From a virus, in the IMG/VR virus record IMGVR_UViG_3300043427_002326, positions 1-47,162 of that record: a stretch of 47,162 nucleotides of DNA. One strand, written 5' to 3'. Each line of letters starts with the position of its first letter. Within the stretch, counting starts at the first letter, position 1. The position numbers were made by a program, and so were the translations under genes. Positions 40,758 through 47,162 of this stretch are shown piece after piece. Below the pieces are notes generated by a model that worked only from the letters and a program-made list of their open reading frames with translations, ran no database searches and had not been told where the DNA came from.

Positions 40758-40924
40758 TTGGCGGTGTACTTCTCGTACAGCCCGGTGTAGGTGCTGTGCA
40801 TAGGGTGGTCTTTTTTGTCCCGCCCATCCCAGAAGTAGAGCTTATCGAGGAGGTCAACGCGATTTTGATCGACGATGACCTCACCCCACGATTGACGTGC
40901 CCAATCAGCGATCTGCTGGCTCAT
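40754..40924 (-). CDS. Hypothetical small protein, end of the leftward unit
   Basis: A 56-residue protein starting at MSQQIADWARQSW. It is Trp/Tyr-rich with IVDQNRVDLLDKLYFWDG centrally and a Tyr-rich end. It overlaps the preceding leftward gene by 20 bp. Family unknown. It would be the last gene of the leftward unit, converging on the late unit. Confidence 0.6.
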   Translation of the reverse strand: MSQQIADWARQSWGEVIVDQNRVDLLDKLYFWDGRDKKDHPMHSTYTGLYEKYTAN

Positions 40925-41228
40925 TCCTTTTCTCCACGAGTTTGAGACGCCTACGGGCCGTTTCACGCGGCCCATTTTTGGCACGAGCCAGCTTAGGTTT
41001 TTTCGCCGCCGTATTCGGCACCTCAACCTTGCAATTCGGGTAACGGTTTTGGGCAAACTCAATCGCCTGCTGGAGCGACTCAGCCCGCACCAAATCCCGC
41101 ATAGCACCCTGCCCTGGCAACCAGATCTTCAGCTCGAACAGCTGAGCTTTTTCCGAACTGGTGCGCGAACGACCCTCACCGAGCCGCAGCTCCGGGTCCT
41201 GCTGTTCCTGGAACGGTACTACTTCCAT
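40905..41228 (-). CDS. Hypothetical protein with helical core and basic tail
   Basis: A 107-residue protein. The middle (FELKIWLPGQGAMRDLVRAESLQQAIEFAQNRYPNC-type) is a strand-helix-strand unit seen in small cyanophage proteins. The C-terminal third is rich in Lys, Arg and Pro (AKKPKLARAKNG). The start overlaps the preceding gene by 10 bp. Possibly nucleic-acid binding; not shown. Confidence 0.6.
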   Translation of the reverse strand: MEVVPFQEQQDPELRLGEGRSRTSSEKAQLFELKIWLPGQGAMRDLVRAESLQQAIEFAQNRYPNCKVEVPNTAAKKPKLARAKNGPRETARRRLKLVEKRNEPADR

Positions 41229-41434
41229 GACCGGGGATAGGCGGGTTCATCGACGCTATGAACAGCAACAGGGCTGTTAGTGCACTGAGCAACAGTTCGC
41301 GCCGCAGCGACAGCGCGTTCATACGTGACCCACGAGGATGCATCCTCCTTGGATGCGGTGAAGCCAATTCCTTTACCAGGGCCGTAAACCGCCGTAACCC
41401 AGCGATCCTCGACCATGACGACATAGCGGGTCAT
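41219..41434 (-). CDS. Hypothetical small protein
   Basis: A 71-residue protein beginning MTRYVVMVEDRWVTAVYG, a beta hairpin, then a WVTYERAVAAARTV helix and a short C-terminal strand. Compact alpha/beta fold without cysteine pairs, of unknown family. The 77-bp gap upstream contains TACTGTGT on the other strand (41449-41456) and a TACACG box in its own orientation. Confidence 0.6.
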   Translation of the reverse strand: MTRYVVMVEDRWVTAVYGPGKGIGFTASKEDASSWVTYERAVAAARTVAQCTNSPVAVHSVDEPAYPRSWK

Positions 41435-41511
41435 TGCCCCTTTGCGTGTACTGTGTGACTCTAGTGCACTTTCCTAGCAACGGACAGACTGTAACGACAA
41501 TCGGCTGAGTC

Positions 41512-41787
41512 TCATGTGTCGCTTTTTGATACTGACCCTTCTTGCTTGGAGCGCATCCTTCCCTCAACCCGCCGCTTCACCGACTCTCGCCACGCAGCTT
41601 CATCAGCAGCCTGAGCAGCCTTGTATTCCGAAGCCGGCAATGCCTTCTCAAGCGCCGCATAAACCATTTCCCGCAACAGCGCAGTCACCTTCTTGTTTTC
41701 CGCCAGGGCAAGCTGCTCGGCCAACTTGTACCGGTGTGGGTCAAGCAGCAGCTGGCAGTAGTACTTGTTCCCGTGGTTCAGCGGCAT
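41512..41787 (-). CDS. Ribbon-helix-helix-like regulator
   Basis: A 91-residue protein. YYCQLLLDPHRYKLAEQLALAE (about 8-29) gives a beta strand followed by helix 1, and KKVTALLREMVYAALEKAL (about 32-50) gives helix 2, the RHH (Arc/CopG) pattern for a dimeric DNA-binding protein. The C-terminal part is charged and helical. Its own promoter is overlain by the dyad TGCTAC-TGT-GTAGCA (41818-41804), so autoregulation is plausible. The SSB-like gene's promoter carries the same dyad core. Confidence 0.65.
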   Translation of the reverse strand: MPLNHGNKYYCQLLLDPHRYKLAEQLALAENKKVTALLREMVYAALEKALPASEYKAAQAADEAAWRESVKRRVEGRMRSKQEGSVSKSDT

Positions 41788-41803
41788 GTGCTGCGGTCTA
41801 ATC

Positions 41804-41833
41804 TGCTACACAGTAGCACAATGAGACACAGTA
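41804..41833 (-). promoter_or_regulatory. Extended -10 promoter with dyad operator and repeated half-site
   Basis: Leftward TGCTACTGT (41818-41810) is an extended -10. It lies inside a perfect dyad, TGCTAC-TGT-GTAGCA. CTACTGTGT occurs again 18 bp upstream (41834-41826), making a direct repeat. The start codon at 41787 is about 18 nt after the expected transcript start. Confidence 0.65.
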
Positions 41834-41836
41834 GTC

Positions 41837-42046
41837 CTACCAGCGCACATCCTCATCCACTTTTTTCCGCCAAGCATTGGCCTGCGCCACCCGCGCCCCA
41901 CCCCTCTGCTTGGAACAGCCTTTCCTAATAGCCCGCGCCCATTCCAAAAAAGCGGCAGCCCGCTGCAGATCTGCCGTTCGTGCCGCACGAATTTCCCGAT
42001 TTAACCAGTCGAGCACCAGTTCACGACCAGTCTTGGGCCGACTCAT
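41837..42046 (-). CDS. Hypothetical small basic helical protein
   Basis: A 69-residue protein. RELVLDWLNREIRAARTADLQRAAAFLEWARAI is a long amphipathic helix, followed by a basic segment (RKGCSKQRGGARVAQANAWRKK). It overlaps the preceding gene by ATGA and so belongs to the PolA operon. It may bind DNA; family not recognised. Confidence 0.65.
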   Translation of the reverse strand: MSRPKTGRELVLDWLNREIRAARTADLQRAAAFLEWARAIRKGCSKQRGGARVAQANAWRKKVDEDVRW

Positions 42047-42222
42047 GCCAGCCCGTCTTTCTTGAGATCCTCAATCCGCCGAATACCGATCACCTTCTGG
42101 TCCGGGCACATCCGCAGCGCATACTCCCGAGCCGTGTAGGCATCTGGAGCTTCTAGGTAGATGTTGTGCGTCGGACCATGAAGGGGCCACATAGTGACCC
42201 GGTATTCGACTAAGGGACTCAC
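42043..42222 (-). CDS. Short gene between PolA and 41837-42046
   Basis: A 59-residue protein with a GTG start overlapping the PolA stop (GTGA at 42222-42219) and an ATGA overlap with the next gene. MSPLVEYRVTMWPLHGPTHN, then NIYLEAPDAYTAREYALRM, look like a strand-helix unit similar to the 40905-41228 protein's middle. The double overlaps are the main evidence that it is translated. Function unknown. Confidence 0.65.
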   Translation of the reverse strand: MSPLVEYRVTMWPLHGPTHNIYLEAPDAYTAREYALRMCPDQKVIGIRRIEDLKKDGLA

Positions 42223-44045
42223 TTCGCTTCCTGCCAGCTATCTCCGACCTTAGCTTCGGCAAGCGGCGGAATCTCACCTAACCAACGAGCTTCAGCTTCC
42301 TCCATCACGGTCTGCAACTGGAGCGCCCATGTTTCGGCATGTTCTTCCTTTACGAGCAGGATGATTTCGTCATGCACCACGCCGGCCAAACGCACCACGT
42401 CCTCCCCGTCGGCGTGGAGTAGCGGCCACAGTTTGCCGAGCGTAAGTTTGAGGACTGCGGCACCAGCTCCTTGGATGGGGGTATTGCAGCGGGTTGTGAG
42501 CTTGTTGTTCTCACCCGGTAAAAACCTCCGCAGGCCCGATTCGCGTATGCGGATAGATGGATTGTCCTTAGCCGCATCAGCAGCTGCAGCATTTTTGCGC
42601 TGCCATGCGGAGATGCCTTCATAAGCAGCGTGGAACTTTTTCCTGACTTCCGCCGCTTCATCAATATCCATCTGGATTCCCATCGCTGCTGCATAGTTTC
42701 TGAGTCCTTTTGCACCGCTTCCATATAACAAACCGAAGTTGGCTGATTTACTAACTTGACGTTGCTCCTTTGTAACATCTTCCTCTCTGACCCCGTAAAT
42801 TTGCGTCGCTGTAATCGTATGCAGATCTTTGCCCTGCTGGAACACCTCAGTCATTAAAGGATCCTGTGCTTCTGCCGCCGCAAGCCGCAGCTCCATCTGC
42901 CCATAATCCGCTACAACCAATTTCCAACCTGCTGGCGCCTGCACACAGCAACGAAAACGCGGATCCCTAGGTACTTGTTGCAGATTGGGACTCATGCAAC
43001 TCATGCGTCCAGTATCAGCACCAAGCTGCAAATAACTGGCACGAATAAAACCATCCGGGTGAATATTTTTCAGCAGAGTTTCAGCCATTTGCCGCCTTTT
43101 CTCTACTCTTTTCCACCGCAAATACTCCGCCACAACCTTATGATCACCCACATATTCTTGAAGTGCAGATTTACTAGCGCTGGGTTCACCGCGCTTCATA
43201 TCCATCGGAGGCTCACCAAGCAAAGCAGTGAACTTTTTAAGCAGCTGTAAGGGACTGTTCAAATTAAAAACATTAGGATCGGGTTTTTTACCTTTTGGTC
43301 CTGGCTTTGTCTGGTACAACAACTTTCCATCAAGCCCCCGGCACAGCCTGTGTTCTGGCGGAAGCGCTGCATCGAAATTCTCGATGAACTTCTCACCAAC
43401 CTCTACATTTTCAATATCAAGGTCTTCAATTAGCTGCTTTAGCATTTTCTTATTGAATGGCAACCCGGTACGCCACAGCTGCGCCATTGCCGGAAGCGCC
43501 TTGCACTCAAGTTCCCACGCGGGCATTAACGCGCCGGTCGCCATCCTCTTGGTTATTTGTTCCCACAACAGCGTCAGCACCAGTACGTCTTGGGCTGCGT
43601 AGGCAATCTGTTCAAAACGCAAATCGCCCGACCAATCACTGTTTTGCTCTTCCTTTGAGATAGCCACTTTCAAATACCGATGCGCAACCTGCTGGAGCCC
43701 ATGCTTCATATTTGGCAGCCCGTTGGTAAGGATTCGGCTGGCCAGCATCGAACAGTAAACACGACCTTTCGGATAAATTTCGTGCTCCTGCAACCACCCA
43801 AGATCAAACACCGCGTTGTGTGCCAACCACTGCCTTGGGACGTCACAGAACTCCTCAAGCGTGATCCAATCCTCATCACTGAAGTTCCAGCAGTCAAGCA
43901 CTACAGGAATCTTGCCAAAGGTGGCTAACTGCAAAAGGCGAAGACCACCGAACTTCGGCTGAAGCCCAGTGGTCTCAACATCAAACGCAACGAAACTTGC
44001 GCCATCAAGCGTGTGAAGATGCTCGATGCCTTGGAGGATTTCCAT
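42219..44045 (-). CDS. polA: DNA polymerase I family A with 3'-5' exonuclease
   Basis: A 608-residue protein. The exonuclease domain (about 1-190) has FDVETTGL (D22, E24), AHNAVFDLGWL and YAAQDVLVLTLLW, so Exo I, II and III are intact. The polymerase domain has TGRMSCMSPNLQQVPRDP, motif A VVADYGQMELRLAA (Gly where Ser is usual), motif B RQVSKSANFGLLYGSG with the catalytic Lys, Phe at the position equivalent to E. coli residue 762, and Tyr, and motif C VVHDEIILL. It lacks the bacterial 5' nuclease. It replicates the phage genome together with the prim-pol/helicase. Confidence 0.95.
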   Translation of the reverse strand: MEILQGIEHLHTLDGASFVAFDVETTGLQPKFGGLRLLQLATFGKIPVVLDCWNFSDEDWITLEEFCDVPRQWLAHNAVFDLGWLQEHEIYPKGRVYCSMLASRILTNGLPNMKHGLQQVAHRYLKVAISKEEQNSDWSGDLRFEQIAYAAQDVLVLTLLWEQITKRMATGALMPAWELECKALPAMAQLWRTGLPFNKKMLKQLIEDLDIENVEVGEKFIENFDAALPPEHRLCRGLDGKLLYQTKPGPKGKKPDPNVFNLNSPLQLLKKFTALLGEPPMDMKRGEPSASKSALQEYVGDHKVVAEYLRWKRVEKRRQMAETLLKNIHPDGFIRASYLQLGADTGRMSCMSPNLQQVPRDPRFRCCVQAPAGWKLVVADYGQMELRLAAAEAQDPLMTEVFQQGKDLHTITATQIYGVREEDVTKEQRQVSKSANFGLLYGSGAKGLRNYAAAMGIQMDIDEAAEVRKKFHAAYEGISAWQRKNAAAADAAKDNPSIRIRESGLRRFLPGENNKLTTRCNTPIQGAGAAVLKLTLGKLWPLLHADGEDVVRLAGVVHDEIILLVKEEHAETWALQLQTVMEEAEARWLGEIPPLAEAKVGDSWQEAK

Positions 44046-44056
44046 GCCTGGTAGGG

Positions 44057-44087
44057 CGTGTACCCTACTACTCTAGCACGCTGTCAA
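44057..44087 (-). promoter_or_regulatory. Possible internal promoter before PolA
   Basis: A perfect -35, TTGACA (44087-44082 leftward), is followed after 19 bp by TACACG (44062-44057). The ATG of PolA is at 44045, leaving a leader of only a few bases. The long spacer lowers confidence. The -35 lies inside the end of the upstream gene. Confidence 0.35.
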
Positions 44088-44343
44088 CCTCCCTAGCGGA
44101 GCAAAGCACAGCCGCCGCGAGTGTCCCACCCTCGGGAAACCCGATCAGACACCGCCGTTTCCAATGTATGCAATTTCTGCATGGCCCCCCATCTTCTTGG
44201 GGCTTGTAGTTGCGGCGCATCCGCTCCAGCTTTTCCTCCTGCCGCCCTGCAGGACTGGTGCGATAACACTTCATGCACAGCAGTGGATTTGTTGTCGGCA
44301 CACCACAGCTCTGGCACAACCGACTGTTAATTGAAACAGCCAT
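44068..44343 (-). CDS. Cys-rich zinc-binding protein
   Basis: A 91-residue protein from ATG 44343 (TGATG overlap; GTG 44346 is the alternative). LCQSCGVPTTNPLLCMKC near the N-terminus gives a CxxC...CxxC zinc ribbon. GGPCRNCIHWKRRCLIGFPEGG near 53-74 gives a second CxxC...C cluster. It probably binds two zincs. The second half resembles small phage proteins with a C-R-N-C-x-H/W pattern. Unknown function. Confidence 0.75.
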   Translation of the reverse strand: MAVSINSRLCQSCGVPTTNPLLCMKCYRTSPAGRQEEKLERMRRNYKPQEDGGPCRNCIHWKRRCLIGFPEGGTLAAAVLCSAREVDSVLE

Positions 44344-44552
44344 CACGAGAAATGAACACGTAAAAATCCAGGTAAGCGCCGAAGCAGGTGTTTACGCGAG
44401 TGCATTGCAGCACCCTGCGGCAGCTCTACTTCAACGGTAAAAACGGCGTGCCCACACTTGGAGCACTTTCTTTTGCGGAGAATCGACTCAGCCGTGTCGT
44501 GGCAAGTGCGCTCCACATCAATCTTTTCGTAATCACAGTTGGCGCAACGCAT
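44343..44552 (-). CDS. NrdR-like zinc-ribbon protein
   Basis: A 69-residue protein starting MRCANCDYEKIDVERTCHD. The CxxC...ESILRKRKCSKCGHAVFTVE layout matches the zinc ribbon of NrdR, the repressor of bacterial ribonucleotide reductase genes, but its ATP-cone is absent. The ATG overlaps the stop of the HTH gene by one base. It may bind DNA at NrdR boxes or act as a ribbon adaptor; no ribonucleotide reductase is encoded here. Confidence 0.7.
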   Translation of the reverse strand: MRCANCDYEKIDVERTCHDTAESILRKRKCSKCGHAVFTVEVELPQGAAMHSRKHLLRRLPGFLRVHFS

Positions 44553-44743
44553 CAGTCCACCCAGCTCCAAGCAATCTTTTTACAGATGCGCCAAGCATGT
44601 TTTGGATCAACATCAAACTCATCAGCAAGTTTCCGATAGGACCAGCCTTCGGCCTGTAGTTTGCGCATTTTTTGTACAAGTTCAGGTGTCAGGATTGCGG
44701 CGATGTTTTCTTCGCCGCGTTTGAAAGCGTTTGGTGCGATCAC
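44552..44743 (-). CDS. HTH protein, HNH-associated type (copy C)
   Basis: A 63-residue protein with a GTG start overlapping DUF3310 by GTGA. AAILTPELVQKMRKLQAEGW (about 15-34) plus SYRKLADEFDVDPKHAWRI is the same helix-turn-helix module as in the C-terminus of the HNH gene at 44970 and in the protein at 45964. It probably binds DNA. Confidence 0.7.
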   Translation of the reverse strand: MIAPNAFKRGEENIAAILTPELVQKMRKLQAEGWSYRKLADEFDVDPKHAWRICKKIAWSWVD

Positions 44744-44988
44744 TTATAAGGTTCAGTAGCCAGTGTGTTGATCAGGCGGTTCAGATACCAGCGACATTTC
44801 ATCGCATCTTCCAGCGGATCCTTTTTCAGCCACATACGACTGAGGTATTTGAGGCACTGCCACTGGAGTGACCCAACGCGAGCATCAGGTGCATGAGACA
44901 CCCAATCCTCCAGCACCTCAATTACCTCAATCTTCCCCGCCGTGTAATGCGGCGGGGAGCAGACCATGTTCACAGAATGTGTTTCCAT
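44740..44988 (-). CDS. DUF3310-like (SaV-type) protein
   Basis: An 82-residue protein. SPPHYTAGKIEVIEVLEDWV (about 11-30), then LQWQCLKYLSRMWLKKDPLEDAMKCRWYLNRLI, give the diagnostic PPHYxxGKIEVI, LKYLxR and DxxKxxWYLxxL pattern of DUF3310, a small helical family common in phages and of unknown biochemical role. It overlaps the HNH gene upstream and the HTH gene downstream. Confidence 0.85.
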   Translation of the reverse strand: METHSVNMVCSPPHYTAGKIEVIEVLEDWVSHAPDARVGSLQWQCLKYLSRMWLKKDPLEDAMKCRWYLNRLINTLATEPYK

Positions 44989-45455
44989 GCTTTACCTAAA
45001 CGGACTCTAGAGATAAGAGACTTTGTAACGTTAAAGCGCTTTGCTAGATCGACGCCACGCATATCCGACTGACGGATAAAGCGCACATCATCCTCAGTTA
45101 AAATAGCTTGACAATTGCGTTCTCCTGGACGCGCTTCCGGCACGTACATACGGTTGGCTTTTTGCATATCTAAATGATTGTCTTTTATTGTGCCAGGTAG
45201 TAAATGACTGGGATTACAGCATTTAGGGTTATGGCACATATGTCTAATCAGCAGATCATCTGGAATCACTCCAAAATGTAACTCCCAAGATAATCTGTGC
45301 GCTTTAAGTAAGCGCCCTTTGTCGTTTAACTGGCCGTAACCACCTCTAACCATCAGTGATCCGGTCCAAGGCCAGCACTGATGGTCTTGGCGTCTGTATG
45401 TGTAGCGCCAAAAACGCTCCCGCACAGAATCGGAGCGAAAAACTTTTGTGGTCAT
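44970..45455 (-). CDS. HNH endonuclease with C-terminal HTH (copy A)
   Basis: A 161-residue protein. CWPWTGSLMVRGGYGQLN, then KAHRLSWELHFG, then IRHMCHNPKCCNPSHLLPGT form the HNH_3-type core (catalytic His, CxN-x-x-CCNPSHL metal region). ILTEDDVRFIRQSDMRGVDLAKRF near 117-140 is an HTH, followed by a GKAWKHIL end. This is a homing endonuclease architecture. Unusually it is fully in line with the operon, overlapping both neighbours. Confidence 0.85.
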   Translation of the reverse strand: MTTKVFRSDSVRERFWRYTYRRQDHQCWPWTGSLMVRGGYGQLNDKGRLLKAHRLSWELHFGVIPDDLLIRHMCHNPKCCNPSHLLPGTIKDNHLDMQKANRMYVPEARPGERNCQAILTEDDVRFIRQSDMRGVDLAKRFNVTKSLISRVRLGKAWKHIL

Positions 45456-45964
45456 CCTTTAGAAGCCTGAACAGCAGTGTCGTTTTGGTAGCGCCCCGTC
45501 AGTGCATAACTTTTGCCCGGAAGCATCGACATCTTGTGGAACACAATCTGTGCGATACGCATACCAGGCCAGAGTGCAACGGGGTGCATTGCTCTAGCGT
45601 TTTGTAGTTCGAGAGTTAAACGACCCTCATAACCGGGATCGATATACCCGGCAAGAAGATGCTCAATCCCCTCCCTAGCACGAGACGATTTGAGAGCGAG
45701 CTGCCCGGCAACACAGTCAGGCAGCTTGAACTCCTCCATCGTTTCCGCGAGCACGAACTCATGCGGCTGGAGCATGAACGGATTTTCCTGCGAGTACCCA
45801 GCAATGCTGTAAGGAAGTAAGGCAGGAACCTTTGGCTCCTCTACTAGAAGGTTCTCGCCGAGTCTCACATCGAGACTCGCTGGATTCACCAGCTCCTGAT
45901 GGAACGGTGTTACCAGTCCACGCTTAGCCAGGTTGAAGATCTCGTGATCACAGAGGATCGCCAT
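45452..45964 (-). CDS. dcd: dCTP deaminase / dUTPase family enzyme
   Basis: A 170-residue protein from ATG 45964 (TTG 45967 is possible). VNPASLDVRLGENLLVEE (about 26-43), then LALKSSRAREGIEHLLAGYIDPG with the SSxAR-x-G motif, then GRLTLELQN with the catalytic Glu, then GMRIAQIVF and a C-terminal YALTGRYQND, form the complete Dcd fold with trimer-type active-site elements. It converts dCTP to dUTP, or dCTP directly to dUMP in bifunctional relatives, and so feeds dTTP synthesis. It is embedded in the leftward operon. Confidence 0.9.
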   Translation of the reverse strand: MAILCDHEIFNLAKRGLVTPFHQELVNPASLDVRLGENLLVEEPKVPALLPYSIAGYSQENPFMLQPHEFVLAETMEEFKLPDCVAGQLALKSSRAREGIEHLLAGYIDPGYEGRLTLELQNARAMHPVALWPGMRIAQIVFHKMSMLPGKSYALTGRYQNDTAVQASKG

Positions 45965-46359
45965 CAATCAGCCACCACAACAGGTGCGGGCTGCTGAAGC
46001 GTGACATTTTTCCAGGTCTTGCCCCACTTAATGCAGTTAATGGTGGTGATGTGAACGCCGAACTCACGAGCAATAGCGGCCACAGACTTACCACCAGCAG
46101 CCAACTGGCGCTTAATCTCCAGCACCTTGGGCTCAGTCAACACCGCCACACCACGCCTGCCCTTGCGGCTGGACTTACGAGTCTTACTTTGAGACTTGGG
46201 CGCTTTGCTTACTTTGTTGGTAGCGGGCAGCGCGATGGTCTTCTTTGGATCAGTGATATCCAGCTCAACGTGCTGGCACGTATCCAGGGCAAAGCGTGCG
46301 TCGTCCAGAGCTTTGATGATCTGATCGAACTGCGCTGCAGAGAGGATGTACATGTTCAT
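45964..46359 (-). CDS. Protein with HTH module (copy B)
   Basis: A 131-residue protein. After an N-terminal helical part and a Lys/Ser/Arg-rich linker (about 50-72), residues 73-120 carry VLTEPKVLEIKRQLAAGG and KSVAAIAREFGVHITTINCI, then GKTWKNV, matching the HTH of the HNH gene next to it. The N-terminal half is unrelated to HNH, so the module has been fused to another domain or a nuclease has been lost. It probably binds DNA. Confidence 0.7.
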   Translation of the reverse strand: MNMYILSAAQFDQIIKALDDARFALDTCQHVELDITDPKKTIALPATNKVSKAPKSQSKTRKSSRKGRRGVAVLTEPKVLEIKRQLAAGGKSVAAIAREFGVHITTINCIKWGKTWKNVTLQQPAPVVVAD

Positions 46360-46375
46360 AGGTAAGAACGGGTGC

Positions 46376-46381
46376 AGTGTA
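46376..46381 (-). promoter_or_regulatory. Possible -10 box (TACACT)
   Basis: Leftward TACACT lies 16 bp before the ATG at 46359. It fits TAnACT but no -35 is seen. Confidence 0.3.
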
Positions 46382-46392
46382 GTAGAGGAGCC

Positions 46393-46650
46393 TCAGGTTT
46401 GGAGCTCCAGCTTGATGGCAGCTTGGAAATAACCAGCCACCTTCAAGCGGCGATAGACAGAACCAGCCTCTTCGGACTGCTTGTTTTCCAGGCCGTCGTA
46501 GTCCCGACGAGCTTCCTCCAGTGAGGCCATCGTTTCGATGTTGAGGAGGTTGAGCTCGTTGTCGGGCAACTCGGACAGCTTGTCGAGGTAAATCGTTTTA
46601 CCGCCCAGCAAGTAGGAGCGGTAAAACGGCACCATTGAATTTTCAGTCAT
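46393..46650 (-). CDS. Hypothetical protein
   Basis: An 85-residue protein starting MTENSMVPFYRSYLLGGKT. It has a beta-rich N-terminus, an acidic helical centre (LNLLNIETMASLEEARRDYDGLE) and an amphipathic C-terminus. No motif is recognised. The gap to the next leftward gene contains a TACACT box. Confidence 0.6.
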   Translation of the reverse strand: MTENSMVPFYRSYLLGGKTIYLDKLSELPDNELNLLNIETMASLEEARRDYDGLENKQSEEAGSVYRRLKVAGYFQAAIKLELQT

Positions 46651-46667
46651 TCGGGATTGGATCAATT

Positions 46668-46853
46668 TCAGCCGAAGTAGAGACGACGGCGCTCTTCGAC
46701 CCAAGCATCGTACTCAGCTGGGTCAGCAAACCTGTGCTTGAACACGTCCGGCACTTCAGTGGATGGCTTGCGTTTGAAGCTGCGCAGCTCGCGCATATCG
46801 TTGTCGTTGTACCCCCTGGATTGGCGGTAGTAGTCGGCGTACCAGTCAGTCAT
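46668..46853 (-). CDS. Hypothetical small protein
   Basis: A 61-residue protein rich in Tyr, Arg and Asp (DWYADYYRQSRGYNDNDMREL). It is likely helical with a C-terminal YDAWVEERRRLYFG helix. The start overlaps the preceding gene as ATGA. Family unknown. Confidence 0.6.
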   Translation of the reverse strand: MTDWYADYYRQSRGYNDNDMRELRSFKRKPSTEVPDVFKHRFADPAEYDAWVEERRRLYFG

Positions 46854-47140
46854 GCGAAGTAGTTGGGATCTTGCTGGCGTATCCGGGTGAGATCCGTGAG
46901 TCTCAACTTGAGAATCTCGTGGATCGCCAGCTGGGCTAAACGGGTTGAGTTGATGGTGTCGCTGGTAGCGAACACGTAGATGAGGTGGCGGTAAAGCTGG
47001 GTCAAAGTGCGGACCCTGACCCAGTGCGTATCCCCCGGTATGGGCTCTAGGCCAACTTCCCAGTCGTCATAGTCATCTTGGTTACGCAGGTCACGAGCTT
47101 CAGACGTAGGAATCAGACGTATCGAGTGGAGCCCAGTCAT
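46850..47140 (-). CDS. Hypothetical protein, probably continuing across the ends
   Basis: The 96 codons seen here begin MTGLHSIRLIPTSEARDL. The protein is helical and acidic with HLIYVFATSDTINSTRLAQLA in the middle. The upstream bases at the window edge are in frame with the ATG at 17, so the true start is probably there if the genome is circular. Its stop overlaps the next gene as ATGA. No family recognised. Confidence 0.6.
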   Translation of the reverse strand: MTGLHSIRLIPTSEARDLRNQDDYDDWEVGLEPIPGDTHWVRVRTLTQLYRHLIYVFATSDTINSTRLAQLAIHEILKLRLTDLTRIRQQDPNYFA

Positions 47141-47162
47141 CGACCCGTTCGCTGAGCATGGC

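Noticed and set aside
1-47162. Lysogeny module (integrase, excisionase, CI-like repressor) and auxiliary photosynthesis genes
   Set aside because: None seen among the supported genes. The T-arm at 8274-8290 alone is not enough to propose an integrated lifestyle.

Overview
This window looks like a complete, circularly permuted genome of a tailed double-stranded DNA phage with a long non-contractile tail (siphovirus morphology), most likely a cyanophage. Supporting points are a terminase, portal, scaffold and capsid block, a tape-measure gene of 1336 codons with no sheath gene, a family A DNA polymerase, a prim-pol/helicase, and small tail and lysis-region proteins of kinds I associate with cyanobacterial phages. 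The host assignment is inference. I see no integrase, CI-like repressor, photosynthesis gene or phage RNA polymerase, so it appears lytic and dependent on host RNA polymerase. A gene leaving the left edge stays in frame with the gene at the right edge, so the two ends probably join.

Layout. (1) A leftward replication unit runs from 3117 through the left edge and, if the molecule is circular, on from the right edge down to about 40.75 kb. It holds the primase/helicase, small unknown genes, a dCTP deaminase-like protein, an HNH endonuclease, a DUF3310 protein, HTH and zinc-ribbon proteins, and PolA. (2) A short rightward group at 3.2-5.0 kb has an SSB-like protein, a Cys-rich protein and a RecB-like nuclease. 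(3) An accessory block at 5.0-8.2 kb holds an orphan AP2 domain, two leftward genes and several small rightward genes behind extended -10 promoters. (4) From 7.4 kb a rightward late unit carries the terminase, portal, a collagen-like protein, scaffold, capsid, head-tail connectors, tail tube, a frameshifted tail chaperone, tape measure, tail tip, fibres and adhesins, and a lysis cassette ending near 40.76 kb, where it meets the leftward unit.

Regulation. Two promoter families recur. One is an extended -10, TGnTACTGT or close to it, at the SSB gene, the accessory genes and one leftward regulator. The other is a bare TAnACT (sometimes TAnnCT) box, usually 21-25 nt before late-gene starts and often just after a hairpin terminator. 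A dyad TAC-TGT-GTA overlaps the -10 box of two widely separated promoters and may be a shared operator.

Most notable: six copies of TGTCCCACTG in strictly alternating orientation inside the 3' end of the primase/helicase gene, spaced near 21 and 40 bp (about 2 and 4 helical turns) and read in different codon phases. This is a candidate origin or iteron array inside a replication gene. Other points of interest are two candidate -1 frameshift sites, three tail-tube-like paralogues, a vWA-like protein among the tail fibres, a structured 160-bp gap carrying a tRNA T-arm mimic, and three copies of one HTH module around an HNH endonuclease.
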